Source of the DNA: Planctomycetota bacterium
GTDB taxonomy: Bacteria; Planctomycetota; UBA1135; GCA-002686595
DNA: 10,478 nucleotides
Reading direction: 5' to 3'
Assembly: GCA_013140785.1 (NCBI GenBank)
Contig: JABFRZ010000363.1
Location: forward strand, 1 to 10,478
The position numbers and the translations under genes were made by a program. The first letter of the stretch is position 1. Each line of letters opens with the position of its first letter. The notes below the pieces were generated by a model. It saw only the letters and a list, made by a program, of their open reading frames with translations. It was not told the DNA's origin and made no database searches. Below, one piece after another: positions 8,355 to 10,478 of the stretch.

Positions 8355-10478
8355 TCACGGCGCCGACGCGCCGACTGCCTTCGCTTCCTTTGGCCAACCC
8401 TTGTCGCGCTGGTACGCCTTCACGTCGTGCGGCGCCGGCGCGCCGCCGAGCCAGCGGTGGAACCAGTCGAGGTGCGCGTTGTAGTAGAAGGCCATCTCGC
8501 GCCAGCTCGGCCAGTGGCCGGCCTCGGGGTAGACGATCAGGCGCGAGGGCACGCCCTGCTTCTGCAGCGCCGTGAAGTAGCCGAGGCTCTGCGTGTAGGG
8601 GCAGCGGTAGTCGAGCTCGCCGGTGATCACGAGCGCGGGCGTCTTGAAGTTCTCGACGTAGCTCGCGGGCGACCAGCGCGCGTAGTTCTCTTCGTCTTCC
8701 CAGGGAATCCCGAGGTCACGCTCGGGGAACCACAGCTCCTCGGTCGCGCCGTAGAACGAGTCGAGGTCGAAGATCCCCATCATCGCGGCCTGGCACGCGA
8801 AGCGCTCGGTGTGGCCCTGCATCCACATCATCATGTAGCCGCCGAAGGACCAGCCCATCGCGCCCATGCGCGCGGCGTCCACGAAGGAGAGCTCCGCGAG
8901 CGCATCGGTGACCTTCATCAGATCGCGGTAGACGCGCCCGCCGTAGTCGTGCCGGATCGCATCGCAGAACGGCTGGCCGTAGCCGTTCGAGCCGGTCGGG
9001 TTGGCGAAGGCCACCACGTAGCCGGCGCCCGGGTAGACCTGCCAATCGCCGCGAAAGGCGTCGGTCCACTGCTGCTGCGGGCCGCCGTGCACGTTGAGGA
9101 TCAGCGGGTACTTCTTGGCCGGGTCGAAGTCGTGCGGCTTCACGAGGAACACGTGCAGCTTGTTGCCGTCCTCGCCCTCGACCCACAGCTCCTCGGCCGG
9201 GCGGATGTCCACCTCGGCTTCGAGCGCGCCGTTGAAGCGCGTGAGCTGCCGGAGTGCGCCGCCGGAGACGGCGCCGGAGACGACGACCGAGTAGAGCTCG
9301 TGCGGATCGCCGACGGCGCGCGCGGCGTACACGAGTGTCGAGCCGTCGGGCGTGAGCTCCCAGTGGTCGATCTGAGCGTGTGTCAGCAAGAGTTCGGGCT
9401 CGCCGCCCGCGAGCTCGAGCTGGAAGATCGGATTCCTCCCTTGGCGGTCGGCGCTGAAGACCAGCGCATCGCTCCCGTTCCAGGCGAACTCGCCGATCCA
9501 GTCGTCGAAGCCGGCGCGGTTCGTGAGATTGCACACCTGGCCGCTCGCGCGCTCCAGCACTGCCAGGCGCCGCAGGTCGGACTCGTAGCCCGGGGTCGCC
9601 TGGCTCACGAAGGCGATGTGCTTCCCATCCGGCGAGTACAGCGGCGCGCCATCCCAGCCATCGTTCGCGGCGGTCAGGTTGCGCGCGCTTCCCTCCGTGA
9701 GCGCGCCCTCGACCGGCACGACCCACAGGTCCGCGTTGGTCGACTCGGCCTGCTTCTCGTCGTGATTGGAGACGAAGCACAGCTCCTTTCCGTCGGGTGA
9801 GAACGCGTAGCCGCGCTCGCCGCCCAGCGAGAAAGTCGGGGCGTCGAAGCGCCCGGGTGTCATGTCCTTGACGACCTCGCCGCTCTCTGCATCCACCAAG
9901 AGGACGTGCGTCACGCGTCCGTCGCGCCAGCTCGTCCAGTGGCGGTAGAGCAGCTCGTCCGCAACGTGCACGCTGAGCTTGCCCTCGGGCTCGGTGTTCT
10001 TCTTTGGATCGATGCCGGCCTCGGGGTAGATGTCCGCGCTGACGGCGATGTACTTGCCGTCGGGCGAGAGCACGGGATCGGCGACGCCAGTCGGGAACTT
10101 CGTGAGCTGGCGCGGCTCGCCGCCGTCGATCGGCATCACGTAGAGCTGGCTCGCGCCCGCGCGATTCGAGCTGAACAGGATCGAGCCGCCGTCGGGCGTG
10201 AACTGCGGCGCGCTGTCCTGGTGCTGGCCCTGCGTCATCTGGCGCGCGTCGGAACCGTCCAGGTCCATCATCCAGAGCTCGGTCCAGCTCTTGTCCTCGG
10301 CGAGGTCGTAGCGTTTCACTTGAAAGACGACGTGCTTCCCGTCCGGGCTGAGGGCCGGGCTGCCGACCTGTTTCACGCGGTAGAAGTCGGCGATCTCGAA
10401 GGCGCGCTTCCCTGCACCCGCGCCCGCGCGCGCGGCCCCGGCCGGGGTCGGGACGGCCAGCGCGCCAACGGTCTCGGG
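8355..10478 (-). CDS. S9-family serine peptidase (prolyl oligopeptidase/acylaminoacyl-peptidase type), 5' end outside window
   Basis: 707 residues are visible; the frame is open to the right edge. The N-terminal half is a propeller of PD40-like repeats, each with [ST]PDG followed by a short beta strand (SPDGKHVVFQ, TPDGGSILFSSNR, SPDGKYIAVSA, SPDGKELCFVSN, SPDGKHIAFVSQ, TPDGSTLVYA). The C-terminal half is an alpha/beta hydrolase with nucleophile GWSFGGY (Ser codon 8847-8849), Asp in GELDYRCP (8610-8612) and His in EAGHWP (8514-8516). The Ser-Asp and Asp-His gaps of 79 and 32 residues suit acylaminoacyl-peptidase-like S9 enzymes. It cleaves short peptides that enter the propeller-gated cavity. 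A GTG at 10374-10376 is in frame but is not the start: the preceding codons read KRAFEIADFYR, which leads directly into the first repeat. Before that lies an Ala/Gly/Pro-rich stretch that may be the end of a signal peptide. The function is strongly supported; the exact specificity is not. Confidence 0.93.
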   Translation of the reverse strand, partial: PETVGALAVPTPAGAARAGAGAGKRAFEIADFYRVKQVGSPALSPDGKHVVFQVKRYDLAEDKSWTELWMMDLDGSDARQMTQGQHQDSAPQFTPDGGSILFSSNRAGASQLYVMPIDGGEPRQLTKFPTGVADPVLSPDGKYIAVSADIYPEAGIDPKKNTEPEGKLSVHVADELLYRHWTSWRDGRVTHVLLVDAESGEVVKDMTPGRFDAPTFSLGGERGYAFSPDGKELCFVSNHDEKQAESTNADLWVVPVEGALTEGSARNLTAANDGWDGAPLYSPDGKHIAFVSQATPGYESDLRRLAVLERASGQVCNLTNRAGFDDWIGEFAWNGSDALVFSADRQGRNPIFQLELAGGEPELLLTHAQIDHWELTPDGSTLVYAARAVGDPHELYSVVVSGAVSGGALRQLTRFNGALEAEVDIRPAEELWVEGEDGNKLHVFLVKPHDFDPAKKYPLILNVHGGPQQQWTDAFRGDWQVYPGAGYVVAFANPTGSNGYGQPFCDAIRHDYGGRVYRDLMKVTDALAELSFVDAARMGAMGWSFGGYMMMWMQGHTERFACQAAMMGIFDLDSFYGATEELWFPERDLGIPWEDEENYARWSPASYVENFKTPALVITGELDYRCPYTQSLGYFTALQKQGVPSRLIVYPEAGHWPSWREMAFYYNAHLDWFHRWLGGAPAPHDVKAYQRDKGWPKEAKAVGASAP

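Noticed and set aside
7719..8484. Plus-strand open frames in the gap downstream of the S9 gene
   Set aside because: Arg/Pro/Ser-rich translations with no domain signal, and the right-hand part overlaps the S9 C-terminus in antisense. No ribosome-binding site is evident.
8427..9800. Plus-strand open frame of 457 codons opposite the S9 peptidase
   Set aside because: Shadow of the S9 gene, whose repeats and catalytic triad are intact on the minus strand.
10436..10447. CCCCGGCCGGGG palindrome at the right edge, similar to a stretch inside the 1337-1360 repeat
   Set aside because: It lies in an Ala/Gly/Pro-rich coding stretch, where such GC palindromes arise by chance.

Overview
This is a high-GC bacterial window (roughly two thirds G+C by eye) with six protein genes, two of them cut by the window edges. 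No rRNA, convincing tRNA, transposase, integrase or CRISPR array is visible. The source is probably a deep-branching environmental Gram-negative. Secreted propeller/Ig-like proteins and exported S9 peptidases are common in Planctomycetota and also occur in Myxococcota and Acidobacteriota. That assignment is inference from style only.

Layout: (1) 1-1267, minus strand: a polytopic membrane protein starting at a TTG codon and running off the left edge. It resembles the PTPS-related/YfhO group of GT-C-like membrane proteins. (2) 1268-1405: a compact divergent intergenic region with a perfect 16-bp inverted repeat just before the next gene. (3) 1406-4679, plus strand: a tight three-gene operon of a GMC-type FAD oxidoreductase with a four-cysteine cluster, a signal-peptide-bearing double-domain VOC protein whose GTG start overlaps the upstream stop, and a classical short-chain dehydrogenase two to eight bases further on. 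(4) 4680-4816: a convergent intergenic region with a hairpin that has a U-rich tail only in the minus-strand direction, plus a tRNA T-arm-like scrap. (5) 4817-7675, minus strand: a 952-residue secreted protein, with an N-terminal beta-propeller-like region followed by four Ig-like domains and no visible anchor. (6) 7676-8354: a mostly empty 679-bp gap with a small hairpin and a probable relic of a DUF2442-type gene. (7) 8355-10478, minus strand: an S9 prolyl-oligopeptidase-family serine peptidase with a complete Ser-Asp-His triad. Its true N-terminus lies beyond the right edge.

The operon is the most coherent functional unit. Two redox enzymes (FAD- and NAD(P)-dependent) flank a VOC-fold protein, which suggests stepwise oxidation and rearrangement of a small molecule of unknown identity. 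As I recall, the GMC/VOC pairing also exists in other bacteria such as cyanobacteria, so it may be a conserved but functionally undefined module. The other genes look like independent transcription units. I do not see strong evidence for a wholly new system. The best leads are the operon, with its cysteine cluster and exported VOC protein, the perfect operator-like repeat in front of it, and the DUF2442 relic.
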